Source: Globodera rostochiensis
Lineage: Eukaryota; Nematoda; Chromadorea; Rhabditida; Heteroderidae
NCBI GenBank assembly: GCA_018350325.1
Contig: JAEVLN010000046.1
Span: 1 to 64,000, forward strand
DNA: 64,000 nt
Direction: 5' to 3'
Below the pieces are notes generated by a model, which worked only from the letters and a program-made list of their open reading frames with translations, searched no databases and was not told the DNA's origin. Of this stretch, positions 53,051-63,733 are shown piece by piece (the first letter of the stretch is position 1; each line of letters begins with the position of its first letter). The position numbers and the translations under genes were made by a program.

Positions 53051-55181
53051 ATGAAGGGAAGTCGTCGGCCGTCTGTGCCGCTAATTTACTGCTTTCTGTG
53101 CTCATTGGTTCTCTTCTACCTTTACAAGGTCCAACATTTCTCAAATTTAAACTTTATTTTCAATTTACCTAATTTGTAAGGTGAGAAAGATGTCAATGCC
53201 CTCAAGTTCTCCGCTCCTCTTTAAAGGATGGAACATCCTAAACACCACAGAACAGCGTCCCGAGTGTGCGCGAGTGTTCTTAAACGACTCCGATTACATC
53301 GCCCAATTCGGCAAGAAGAGGCTAACCTTCGAGGACCCGATGTGGCTGGAGATGGATTGTGCCAATGGCATCCGCAAAAGAAACTATTTCCCGATGGAGG
53401 CAAACTTTGAAAATGCCGAATTCCCTTTGGCGCAAGTGCGCATTGTTTACAAAGTGAGTGGAAGGAATGGAAGCTCAGGGGGCAAAGGAGAAAAAATGCA
53501 AATTTCTATGCCCCCCGAGGGGTTTTTGAAATTGTAAAAGCAACCCCCCCTCACCCCAAAGGATTACGTTTTTCTTGAGAAGGAGTTGGCTTCATCTTAC
53601 TCGCCAAACAACTGGTACTGTTACTCAGTGGACCACAAGTCCGACGTAAGTTAAAGATGTTTAAGCATTAAACAGTAATTTTTTGAACGTTTTGAATTCC
53701 TTTAAAATTCAGAAACAATTTCACATGCGTATGCAACAACTTTCTGAATGTCTGCCAAATGTTGTGGTCTCAACGCGCGAATGGAACGTCGACTCGGCTG
53801 GCCACAACATGACACGGGCACTTCTGGACTGTCTGCATTTGCTGACAGTGCCAGAAAAACGATGGGAATATGTGGCACTTCTGCAGGTAAGGCGGCATAA
53901 CGAAACAGTGGATTAATGAGTGGATTCAGAATCACGATGTTGCGATCAAAACCAACCGGGAAATGGTCCAAATCTATCGCTGGCTGAACGGAGCAAACGA
54001 TGTCGAAGTAAAGGCGGGGGGAGGGGGAGGGGGGCAATCGGTCGGATCTGCAAGATCCAAATCTACCCTCAGCTTTGAAAGGTTTGTGAATCGACGATTT
54101 TATGAATGCGACGGCTCTGTTAAATGATTTACATACATACAACTTGAAAAAATGTTTTCTTTTCAAATTCCAATAAATCAAATCTTACATTTGAACTTTT
54201 TGGACATATTTTCTCCATTTTCACTATCCAATTGAGGTCACTTGGCTGCCGGAAGGTCGCGTGAACGAATCTCTGGATTGGAGTTTCGAGGCCATTGGAA
54301 TGTTTCGGAACGGTTCAAAGCTTTGAAACGGAATTTGTCGAATTGCATCTTTCCCCGTTTTAGCAAGTCGAAATTTGTTGGACGTTGAGGGCTTTTCGCC
54401 CAAATTGGTCATATCCAAGGGCTACATGGCGAGCAGCTTAAGCCGAAAAATGGCTGTAAGAAATGCTTTCACATTTTTAGAATTTTATTTGTAATTTGAG
54501 GAGTTCATTCTCTATGAATTGGACTTGACGGAAACCGTGCGCAGGTTGGAGAGCGGCGATTTCGGCATCGACGAGATTCATGTGCCGACTTTGCACGCGG
54601 CGGATGCCCTTCAGGCACCCGGCGGCTTTACTAGGGATTGTTTGGAGAGGAAAGAGGGCCAAGCCCGGGTGAATCACATAACCAGGCAATGGCACTTTAG
54701 GGGCGATTGTGGGAAGTGCCAATTTTTCTCGTTCTTTTAAGGGCTGCCATATGGTACGACGTGAAAAAGTGCGGATCCGGTCACATGCGACACAAAGTTT
54801 GCATTTTTGGTTAAGTTTTATTTGTTTTTTAAATTTTTGTTTGTTCTTAAGGGATGGAGGATTTAGCGGACAAAATGGCTGTTTGGCCTCATTTGTTTGC
54901 TAACAAATTGATGCCCCAGTTCGATTTTGGAGCATTGCTTTGCTGGTGGGAGAAAATGCACCAACGGGCGTATATCGAAACTCGGCAGCGCTCTTTGAGC
55001 CGATTGAACAGTGCCTTTTATGCCGATTTGCCTCACGTGAGTGCCAGGGATGTAACCGGATGCCAAAAAAAGTCCGGAATTCCGGCATCCGGTTACATCC
55101 CAGGTGAGTGCCACCAAAAGACGTTTCACCAACCATCCCCCCACCTTCCAGGTCCGCTTCCAAAAGTTTGCGGCCTCTTAG
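53051..55181 (+). pseudogene. GT14 glycosyltransferase-like, copy D (frameshift near 3' end)
   Basis: Exons 53051-53128, 53181-53453, 53562-53645, 53713-53886, 53930-54007, 54237-54312, 54364-54455, 54501-54715, 54742-54809, 54852-55036 and 55152-55181 join in phase. The leader is identical to copy A (type II anchor). In the last exon a 2-bp deletion (GCGGCCTCTTAG versus GCGGCCGATCTTAG) gives a TAG stop at 55179-55181, removing the last ~35 residues that copies A-C retain; the remnant coding DNA continues to 55281. The Branch core (YCYSVDHKSD, VDSAGHN, NHDVAIKTNRE) is intact, so a ~450-aa truncated product is possible. Intron 4 is the empty 43-bp version, showing the pre-insertion state of the MITE in B and C. 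Confidence 0.8.
55045..55103. mobile_element. 59-bp hAT-type mini-insert at a splice donor (copy D)
   Basis: CAGGGATGTAACCGGATGCC and its inverse ATCCGGTTACATCCC form the hairpin. TSD GTGAGTGC at 55037-55044 and 55104-55111. The first TSD copy is the intron 10 donor directly after LPH. The insert ends in CCCAG just before the second GTGAGT, so it looks like an acceptor abutting a fresh donor. Confidence 0.8.
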
Positions 55182-55311
55182 GAAACTGAACGACGCTCAG
55201 CGGGGCACCAAGGACGCCATTCCCTTCAGAAGGGCCCTCGCATTCTTCAACTGCAGCACGGATGAGTTCAATGCCAACTGATGAAGGAAGGACGGTAATA
55301 GTTTGGTTTGT

Positions 55312-55785
55312 ACTCCCCCCCCCCTTTTTGAAAAAAGAAATTGTTATGTTCAAAGTCAAGAAATGATGTTTTTGGGCTTTCATGGCTGTTGACTCCGATT
55401 CTGACCCCCTCCCCCCCCCCATTTTGACCGATTTAGAACCCCAGACTCCGGTTCGAGCAATTTTGGAAATTTAAATTTACCTAAAATTTATTCGAAAACA
55501 TAAAATAATATTTTAAATTTTAAATTGTACATCAATTTCTTAACTTCGAAAAAAGGGGGGGGGGTACAAACCGAACTACCTATTACCGAAAGGACGAGGC
55601 GATCTACTATTTGCATGACGTGTGATCGCAACCCCACAAAGGGGACATTGTTGAGTTTTCATCATAAAAACCTTTCTTAAATATGTTGGAACCCATAGTT
55701 TTTACGCTAACGGCGAAACAAATTCAAATCAATCGGCATTTTGACGCTGCATTCATTTTCCGGTTAATTTTGGCGAGGGCAAAAC
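55312..55785. other. intergenic, C- and G-runs, no gene seen
   Basis: Includes homopolymer C runs (~55313-55324 and ~55404-55421) and a G run (~55556-55564). No exon was recognised. Confidence 0.5.
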
Positions 55786-56071
55786 TAGAGACTGGAATTT
55801 TGAAAAATTCCTGGATCAGGACGAAATGACCATAACTTTTGGATTTTTTTCAAAATTGTGCAAATAACTCTTAGCGTTAAAATTTGCATGCTTTCTCTAT
55901 TTTATTGTCCAATCAATTACATGGATTCTGTATCTGGATCCAGGTCCAATTACCTGGATTTTGGAAATGGCCTGGACCTGGATTTACCTGCCACAGCATG
56001 CTCCGACGAAAATATCTGGATCTGAAGTCCAGAAAAATCCAGATCTGGATCCAGATCCAGTCCGGTCTCCA
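55786..56071. mobile_element. possible degenerate hAT-like MITE (~286 bp)
   Basis: Left TAGAGACTGGA and right TCCGGTCTCCA are imperfect inverse copies. Flanks GGCAAAAC and GACAAAAA agree at six of eight positions. CTGGATCCAGATC-type palindromic words fill the right half. It is consistent with an old member of the family seen elsewhere, but the TSD is weak. Confidence 0.4.
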
Positions 56072-56420
56072 GACAAAAAATGTACTTATAAACAGGCGTG
56101 GGCACGGATATCCGGATACGGATCGGATTTATGAGAGGGGGAGACACAACAGTTTCACATGTGGGTTTAAATTGTGGCGCACTGAATGGTTTGGTTGGTT
56201 GGTTGATGTGTCAACAATTGGCGAAAAAAAGCAACAAAAAGAGGAGAGACATTAATTCTGGTGTACAATAATTGACTAATCCGGTAACAAAACATTTATT
56301 GAGACTCTATGAAAATATTGCCGCATTTATTCTCTTATATTCTACAGAAATTTTCACCATTTTCAAACAAATCACAGCCATCAATTAAAATTCATCCGGA
56401 GAGAAGAGGCGGCAGCGCCA

Positions 56421-59400
56421 TCATTCGTAACTGGAATTTGTACAAAAATTTTTTTAAAAATTAATCTGAATTTAAATCTTCTGCACTTGGCCAAAAAGCG
56501 TTGATGAAAGGCGCCAAAACGGTTGAGCATGTCCTCAAAAATGTCGATTGGTGGCAAAATGGTGGTACGAAAGTGGAAGGTGCCCGGGCGCTGGCCAAAC
56601 CCGGAGCCCGGCACGACACAAACCTATTTTTACATATGAGAGAATAGAAAAAAATATAAAAATGCCAAATGTGTGTAAATTCTTCGTGTACCACTCACCC
56701 CCGTTTCTTCAAGCAGCTGCTTCACGTAGAAAAAGTCTGGCTCCACTCCGAGCGTCTTAAAAAAAACATTGAGCAAAAAAAAAAAAAAGACAAAAATTCT
56801 TTCTCAAAATAAGTATAGGGACGTATTTATTAAGAAAATGCAATAAAACCTAAGAATACACTCCTCGATTTTGTTTCGGTACCCCCTCCCCTCCAAGACA
56901 AAATCCAAAAAAAAATAAAATTGGTCAACGATGCCAGCCCTCCCCCCTCCCTCTCATGAAAAATCCTAAATACGTGTCCATGTAGGTAGGTAGCATGTGA
57001 AACTCGTCATATTTTACAGACAATTCTCTGCGCAAAAAAGGTTAGAATTTAGGGAGCAAAACCCTCCGATACCGACTTGGGTTCGGGCCCCAGGGACGGA
57101 GCCGGGGGGGGGGGGGGGGGGGGAGGGGGGGGGGGGGGGGGGGTTCGGGCCACCCCCGAAAATGAATTGTTTTGAAAATTTTAAAATGATATCAGACTTT
57201 TTTTCGGAAAATTTGTTTAACAAAAATGCACTTAAACAGCAAAATACACACCCTAATTTGTAAGAATCGAGTTTTTTGATTTCTCAAAAAAATTCACCTC
57301 TAATCGACTTTTTGGATCGAGCCCTCTCCGCCCCCCCCCCCTCCCGAAAAAAATCAGGAACTGGCAAAACTCGAATCGAATGTTGGCACCGGTTCCTGCC
57401 CGGCCAATCCAGGTAATGAATCGTCGACGATGCAAATAAATGTCCATCACCACCAAAATCCAACATTCAATGTGCCCCCCCCCAACCCCCACCTTCGCCT
57501 CGGCAATGGCAGCGTCAGGCAATGAAACGCGCGGAAAGGCATACATGGCACCCTGCACTTGCTGGCACTGAACACCCTCCACCTGGTTGTACGCCTTGGT
57601 GACGAGCTGTGCACGCTTCTTCAACGAGTTCAGCACCTCCGTTTTTTCCTAAACAATTTCACAAGTGTTGTTCATAATGCAAAAATAAATAAATAAATAA
57701 TCACACTGAAGCGGGTGGGGACCAAGCCAACAGGGAGGGGGGTGGGAAGGAGGTAGAACCCAAATTTTTCAACAAACAAAAAAATCAAATAAAACAAAAA
57801 TGTTCTTTTGTTTTTTAACGAAAAATTGCGCTTTAATCGATTCATCAAAAACGGTTTGATGCTTTTTTCCAAACGGAGCACGACTAAAATCCTTCAAAAA
57901 AACATTTTGGTATTTGACTAATCAGTCGCCCCTCAATCTCTGTAAGTATAGTACTACTAGTACAGTAATCGTTATTCAAGCCAAATTACAGTAACAACAA
58001 AATGTCCCCGGTCTAGGGTTCAAGACCAACAAATTTTAAATGACAAAAACGGACGCCTTTTAAGTAATTTAAATCTATCAAGGAGGCCAGCACGCCAACC
58101 TTTATCCACAGATCATACGACGGATCGCCCGGATTAGGATGGTCAACCACACAGTCCATGGCAATCTGTACAATTTTCAGAAAAAAAAAATTTCACAAAA
58201 ATGGTCATTGTTGCCAACCGGACCTGTCCGAGGACGGTGGAGCACAGTTTGGCCGAGATCATCTTCTAAAAAAATGACAATCGAATTTTATAACAAAAAC
58301 TAAACCCAAAAAGAAAAAGTTCAACAAAAAAATGGCCAAGGAAGGAACTGCGCGATTCGCTTGACTTGCCTTGAATTGCACGTACACCTCCGGGTCCATG
58401 TTGTCAAACTGAACGTACCCGCCACGAAGACCGCACTCGCCCATGTAGCCCTTGGAACAGGAGTAAAAGCTGGCCAACTCGAGCCTAAAAAGTTAAAAAA
58501 AAAGAAGCATTTTCGGGCCCTTAATTAAAATGTTAAAGCGCTTCATGAAATTTAAAAAAAAAGCAGACGCGAGTTTAAAAGGAGGAGTTGTGGGTGTTAA
58601 ATTTCAGAATTTTCTAATAATTTTAACAAATTTCAGAATTTTCTAATAATTTTAACAAATTTCAGAATTTTCTAATAATTTTAACAAATTTCAGAATTTT
58701 CTAATAAGGGGTGTTAAATGTCAGAATTTTCTAATAATTTTAACAAATTTCAGAATTTTCTAATAATTTTAACAAATTTTCAGAATTTTCTAAAAAGGGG
58801 TGTTAAATGTCAGAATTTTCTTATAATTCTAACTTGTTTGTGTTAAATTTCAAAATTTTTTAACTATTTTAACTTGTGGGGCGTTAAATTTCAAAAGTAA
58901 TTTTTGTTGTCCTTAAAACGCACTTGTCATAGGGCGCGCCCATCTCGACCATCAACTTGCGAAAACTGTGAAATTCGGCACCCTCCGCGTACACATTTTC
59001 TTGATAAACCTGCAACAAAAAAAAATCCTTAAGAATTTGTACGCAAATTTTAGGTTAGAAAAAAAATTTAACAAATTTTTTTCTGCTTTTTAATGTTAGC
59101 TAAGCGACAATTTCAAATTCACTTCGTCCGAGAAGATGAACAGCCGATGCTTGTGCGCGAAACGGACAATGTCCTCAATGTTTGTCCGCGACAGCACTTG
59201 GCCAGTCGGGTTGCCCGGGTTGATCACCACAATCGCTTTCACGTCGTGGGGACTCTGAAAACACAGCAAATATACTTTTATATATATAGGGAATAAATTG
59301 GTTGGGTAAAAACCAATTTTTTTTTGTCAAAAAAAGTATTCTCGAATCAGCCGACTTAAATTTTTTGAATTTCAAATTTAACATCTTTTGTTTTAAATTC

Positions 59401-62400
59401 TATTCAAACTTAAAAGAATTACGCCAAGAATTCAACACCAATGTTTCTTTATTAACAAAACTCTTTTTTTTTGTTGTTTTTTAAATTTCTATTCAAATTC
59501 AAAAGATTATATGCCAAGAATTCAAACATGCCCTTAGTTCAGTCAGCCAATGGTTTCTTTATTTTAATTTTTGTTAAATTTACCATTTAAAAAAATTAAA
59601 AAGTCCCAACCTCACGCAGTGCGCGCTCCAGCTCGTCCATGTCCAGTGCCCAGTTGTTCTCCTCGTCCAAATAGTAGCCCACTTGGCCCAGATTGAATTC
59701 CTCAATTGAAGCTGAAAGATTTTTTTTCTTTTTTTCAAAGATTTCATCAGAAAGTGCCATTATTATTTATTCCTTTAAAATCCAAAAATTTAACAAAAAA
59801 TTTTTTTTGTTGAAAATCTCCTGAACTCGCTGAAGTCGTTGAAAAAAAACAAAACAAAAAATGCTTGCCAGAATAAAGCGGGTATTGCGGAATCGGCACC
59901 ATAATGCCGGCCTTCTTGCAGCCCGCATTGATGCCCGGCCGGATGAAAAGTTTGAGGACATTTCGAATTGCTTCCGACGCGCCGCCTGAGATGCAAACGC
60001 TTTCCGGATCACATGGCACGCGGTCACGCCTTATTCAAATAAAAATAATATAGAAAAATAAATAAAACAAAATTCAATTCTAGAGTTCGGACTTGAAGGA
60101 CCAATCGAGATTTCGAACGAGAATCTCAAACAAATCTCGAAAAATTAAACAATCCGAGATTCGTTCGAGATCACTGAAAAATCTGGAATCTCAAAAAATC
60201 TCGGTGTAAAATTCGTCGATCGAAAATCTCGAAACTCTTAAAAACTCGAAAAATTACACGATCCGAGATTCGTTCCGAGATCATTGAAAAATCTCGGCAA
60301 AAATTCGTCGATCGATACTCTCGATTGGTCCGATCACTATTTCAAACTGTGACAAGAAGCCTTAAACAACAACAAAAGCACTTGGAAACTAATGGCGAGC
60401 AAAAACAAAATTTTATTACAAAAAAAAAATTGTTAATTTTTTTCTCCACACACCTCTCAACAAATTGTGCCACATGCGTTCGGATCAGATCAATGCCGAC
60501 GCTCTGTGTGTACGCGCCCGCGCTTCCGCCCGCACACGCGCGCAGCAACAGCGCCGCCTTCTGCAACACATCGTCAGGAAGATTGGAATGTTTCTGTAAA
60601 ACAAAAAAAATTTCTGAATGATCAAGGGCGATGGCGGGGGGGGGGGGGGGGTCAAAAAACTAAGTTAAAATACATTTTCAAAAAAATTTAACCCTCCCGG
60701 TAGACACTGAAGAAAACATTTTATTAAATTTGAGGTGGGTCAAAAACTAATTTTATTAAATTTTGAGAGGGTAAATCCATTGAAATACATTTTCAAAAAT
60801 TTAACCCTCCCTGTAGGCCCCGATGAAAACAATTTTATTAAATTTTGCAAAGCAAAATTGATCCGAATTTTGGGAAATGGGTAAAGTGGACAGAATTTTT
60901 TTTTCAGATTTTTTTTTTGTGCATGAGGTTCATTTTCAATAACATTTTTTTCGATAAAAATTTTTCTGGATTTTTTTTTACGCCCCGGGGGTTATGTGTC
61001 TCAAATATACACCTTCATCAGTTCCGGCTCCGAAACGCAGGCAATGATCTGCCGAATCCAGGTGATCGGGCGCTGGCCCATCGCATGCGCGTCCCCAATG
61101 TTGGCCTTGATCACCGAACAGAACGGAAGTTGATCAGCCTAAAAAAGATTTTGGATTTGGCAACTACCTATTTTTGTAAAAGAATTCTTTGAAAATTCAG
61201 TCAAAATTTCATCCAGTTTAATCTGAAACCTCATATTTTTGTGAAAAAAATTCTTTGAAAAGTCAGTCAAAAATACATCCAGTTTATCTGAAACCTCATA
61301 TTTTTGTGAAATTCTTTGAAAATTCAGTCAAAAATTTCATCCAGTTTAATCTGAAACCTCATATTTTTGTGAAAAAAATTCTTTGAAAATTCAGTCAAAA
61401 ATTTCATCCAGTTTAATCTGAAACCTCATATTTTTGTGAAAAAAATTCTTTGAAAATTCAGTCAAAAATACATCCAGTTTAATCTGAAACCTCATATTTT
61501 TGTGAAAAAAATTCTTTGAAAAGTCAGTCAAAAATACATCCAGTTTATCTGAAACCTCATATTTTTGTGAAATTCTTTGAAAATTCAGTCAAAAATTTCA
61601 TCCAGTTTAATCTGAAACCTCATATTTTTGTGAAAAAAATTCTTTGAAAATTCAGTCAAAATTTCAACAGGTTTTAAAAATGTAAAACCTCAAAAATATT
61701 GTTGTTAGAAGAAAATTACTCCGTTTTTGAAGATGTTTATACAACAAAAAAAATTTGTTTTTTTCTAAATTTCAATTATAAGCACGGAATATTTATAGGA
61801 ATCCATGTTTTGCTTTAACTAGAGATCGGTTCGTTCGGGGATCTTTTTTCGGGTTTCAGCAAAAAACCAAACAATTTCGAGTTTTTCGAATTTTTTACCA
61901 AAAAAAAAATCGACATACTTCAGGCCGGTCGATAGTTTTAACCAAAAATGGAAAATAAAAGCCATTTCAGCTAAAATTTGATAAAAAATCCAAAAAAAAT
62001 TTCGATTTTTTCAAAATTGAGGCGATCCTTTGGCCTTTTCATTATCAAACAAACCTCTTTGCTGGTCAGCTGCTTCTCCAACTCAACTGCCCTAGTTACA
62101 ATGGGGCCTCTGACAGCGTATTCCTAAAAAAAATTTTCTTTAAAATTTCCCAAATTTAAAAAAAAATTTTTTTTGCATATTTCCTTCCATTTACCATTGT
62201 GAGCACATTTGGATTGATGGTGTCCAAGGTGAGCACTTTTTTTTGTTGTCCCGACGACATATTGCGTGTAGTAGCTGGAATTAGAAATGTTTTAATCAAA
62301 AACTCAAATTTGCTGAAAAAAAAATTTTTGTTTTGAAAAACTGGCAAGCTACTCTAAAAAACGAGCAAAATTATCAGGTTTCCACGCTTGACAAGGAGAG

Positions 62401-62741
62401 TATTATCTAAAAAACATTTTCATGAAAAAAAACGTCTCTATTAAATCAGTGAATAGATCGATCGATGTTTGTACTGGAAAGGTACTCCCTAACTCTACCA
62501 AACCCTCCTGAATAAATTAGGACTAAAAAAACCCAAAATTCATTCAAAAAGCACACAAAAATAATGCTTCAAAAATTGAGTGCTGGGCGTGGCTAATAAA
62601 CGGTATGTGTGTACACATAGCAGCAGCAGCAGCACCCACCCCGATCTCTCTACCTGTTGAAGTTGTTGATGAGGAGAGCAGGGCGAGGGTGGCGACGATG
62701 TTCTTTGGGGTACGACGCGTCTTCAACATCATCATCATCAT
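56421..62741 (-). CDS. alanine aminotransferase, complete 16-exon gene, ~521 aa
   Basis: Exons: 62741-62654, 62274-62195, 62123-62055, 61138-61013, 60593-60454, 60029-59869, 59711-59611, 59254-59123, 59009-58924, 58484-58370, 58265-58224, 58165-58100, 57648-57493, 56755-56699, 56623-56487, 56430-56421; every junction keeps phase (1566 nt). Seen: KVLTLDTINPNV, KANIGDAHAMGQRPITW, ISGGASEAI, PQYPLYSASI, VVINPGNPTGQV, the PLP-lysine motif YSCSKGYMGECGLRGGY and VPGSGFGQRPGTFHFR. Known: transfers the amino group of alanine to 2-oxoglutarate using PLP. The first exon adds MMMMMLKTRRTPKNIVATLA and a Ser/Thr-rich stretch, a mitochondrial-type presequence; MSSGQQ in exon 2 could start a cytosolic form. 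Introns 6 and 10 begin with GC (CTG/GCAAGC and AAG/GCAAGT). Length fits the family. Confidence 0.93.
57104..57143 (+). repeat. long poly-G tract (G20-A-G19) in an intron
   Basis: Twenty G, one A, then nineteen G on the plus strand, C-rich in the aminotransferase pre-mRNA (intron 13). It is the longest of many G/C homopolymers in this AT-rich window and is G-quadruplex-prone on the plus strand. Confidence 0.9.
58590..58880. repeat. ~28-bp intronic tandem repeat
   Basis: Repeats of TTTAACAAATTTCAGAATTT followed by TCTAATAA, interrupted by GGGGTGTTAAATGTCAG variants, in the 439-bp intron 9 of the aminotransferase gene. Confidence 0.85.
60081..60339. mobile_element. hAT-like MITE candidate in intron 5 of the aminotransferase gene
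   Basis: Begins TAGAGTTCGGAC, and the right end is the inverse of TAGTGATCGGACC. The words GGACCAATCGAGA (left) and TCTCGATTGGTCC (right) form a perfect 13-bp inverted repeat just inside the ends. Subterminal TCTCGAAAAATTA words are reiterated. The 8-bp flanks (TTCAATTC and TTTCAAAC) do not match well, so the TSD has decayed or the borders are off by a few bases. Confidence 0.55.
61163..61670. repeat. ~64-bp intronic minisatellite, about 8 copies
   Basis: The unit AATTCTTTGAAAATTCAGTC, AAAAATTTCATCCAGTTTAA, TCTGAAACCTCATATTTTTG, TGAAAA repeats in intron 3 of the aminotransferase gene; two unit variants (TACATCC and TTTCATCC) alternate as blocks, indicating amplification of multi-unit segments. 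Confidence 0.9.
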
Positions 62742-62744
62742 AAT

Positions 62745-63733
62745 TTTTTGACTCTATAAGAGGAGGGATCAATTCCTCCCTTTCCTCCTCCCTCAACAAC
62801 AACAGAAGAGGAGGAATGTTGAGGAGTAGAGAACGCACAAACATTCAAAAGGAAGGAATGTGTGCTGCTTCAGGACGGAGGACGGAGTGGGGACGAATAA
62901 AATGAAAAAAATGGGGGGGGGGAACGAGACACCACAAAATCAAATTGCTTAGAAATTAGGGAGATCAACAAAATTCCTTGGAAATATTGAAGTTTCTTTT
63001 TTTTAATTGCTTTTTGCCCCCGAGATCGATGAAAAGTTTCTTTTTTTTATTGCTTTTTGCCCTCGACCTCGAGATCGATAAAATTCCTTGAAAATATCGA
63101 AGTTTCTTGTTTTTTAAATTGCTCTTTGCCCCCCCCCCCCCGTCCAAGAAAGTTTTGGAAGAATTGAAACTCTAAAAATTTCCTGGAAATTTGGCTCAAT
63201 CAAAATTTTTAATTCAAAAACCCTTACAAATAATTAGAAGGATTTAAGGAAAACGCAGAGACTTTTGAAATAAGGGAGGGCATCACAGCCTTTCAGTTAA
63301 CAAATTTTAATTAAAAATAGGGGTAAGCCGAGCAGGGGCTTAGTTAAGCTTAAGGAAAATTCCAAAACGTGAAAAGCCCAACGGAAAAAATGCCAAAAAA
63401 ACTTTGCTGTTAACTAAAACATTGTGAAAAAGAAAATCGGACTAAAAATTACTAACTATAAGTGCCTTTTATACAACAATCCTCCGAAGCAATGGCCAGA
63501 ATAAATAGAGACAAGAACGAACGCATATACAACATATATGTACATATAACAACTACAATTATATCGGGGACATATAAACTACAATATATTGGGTACATAT
63601 GTATAATAACAACTATAATATATCGGGTACATATGTATAACAACTACAATATTGGGGTCCTCATTATCTATCTACAATCATTTTATTCCGCTTTTCAATC
63701 GACATCAGCGAATTGAGTTTGGCCATTTGGAGA
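62745..63733. other. intergenic between aminotransferase 5' end and stomatin 3' end
   Basis: Contains GAGGAGG/CTCCTCC-rich sequence directly upstream of the aminotransferase start (62760-62890), a C-run at ~63128, AT-rich reiterated TTGAAGTTTCTTTTTTTTA words (62985-63115), and a TACATATGTATAATAACAAC-type repeat (63535-63650). Divergent promoter elements could lie here but none can be named. Confidence 0.4.

Larger units (their letters stand above)
48774..55311. repeat. right arm of the inverted duplication
   Basis: Inverse partner of 36650-43196, carrying GT14 C (from within exon 2) and D plus the spacer between them. Sequence differences, including coding lesions in both genes, show that the arms are real diverged copies rather than an exact assembly echo, although collapsed or mis-joined haplotypes cannot be excluded from sequence alone. 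Confidence 0.8.

Noticed and set aside
56381..56486. C-terminal extension RRFKFRLIFKKIFVQ of the aminotransferase
   Set aside because: It results from reading through a likely 56-bp intron (donor GTGCAG, acceptor TTCCAG). Splicing gives the family-typical end FLANYE. The alternative cannot be fully excluded.
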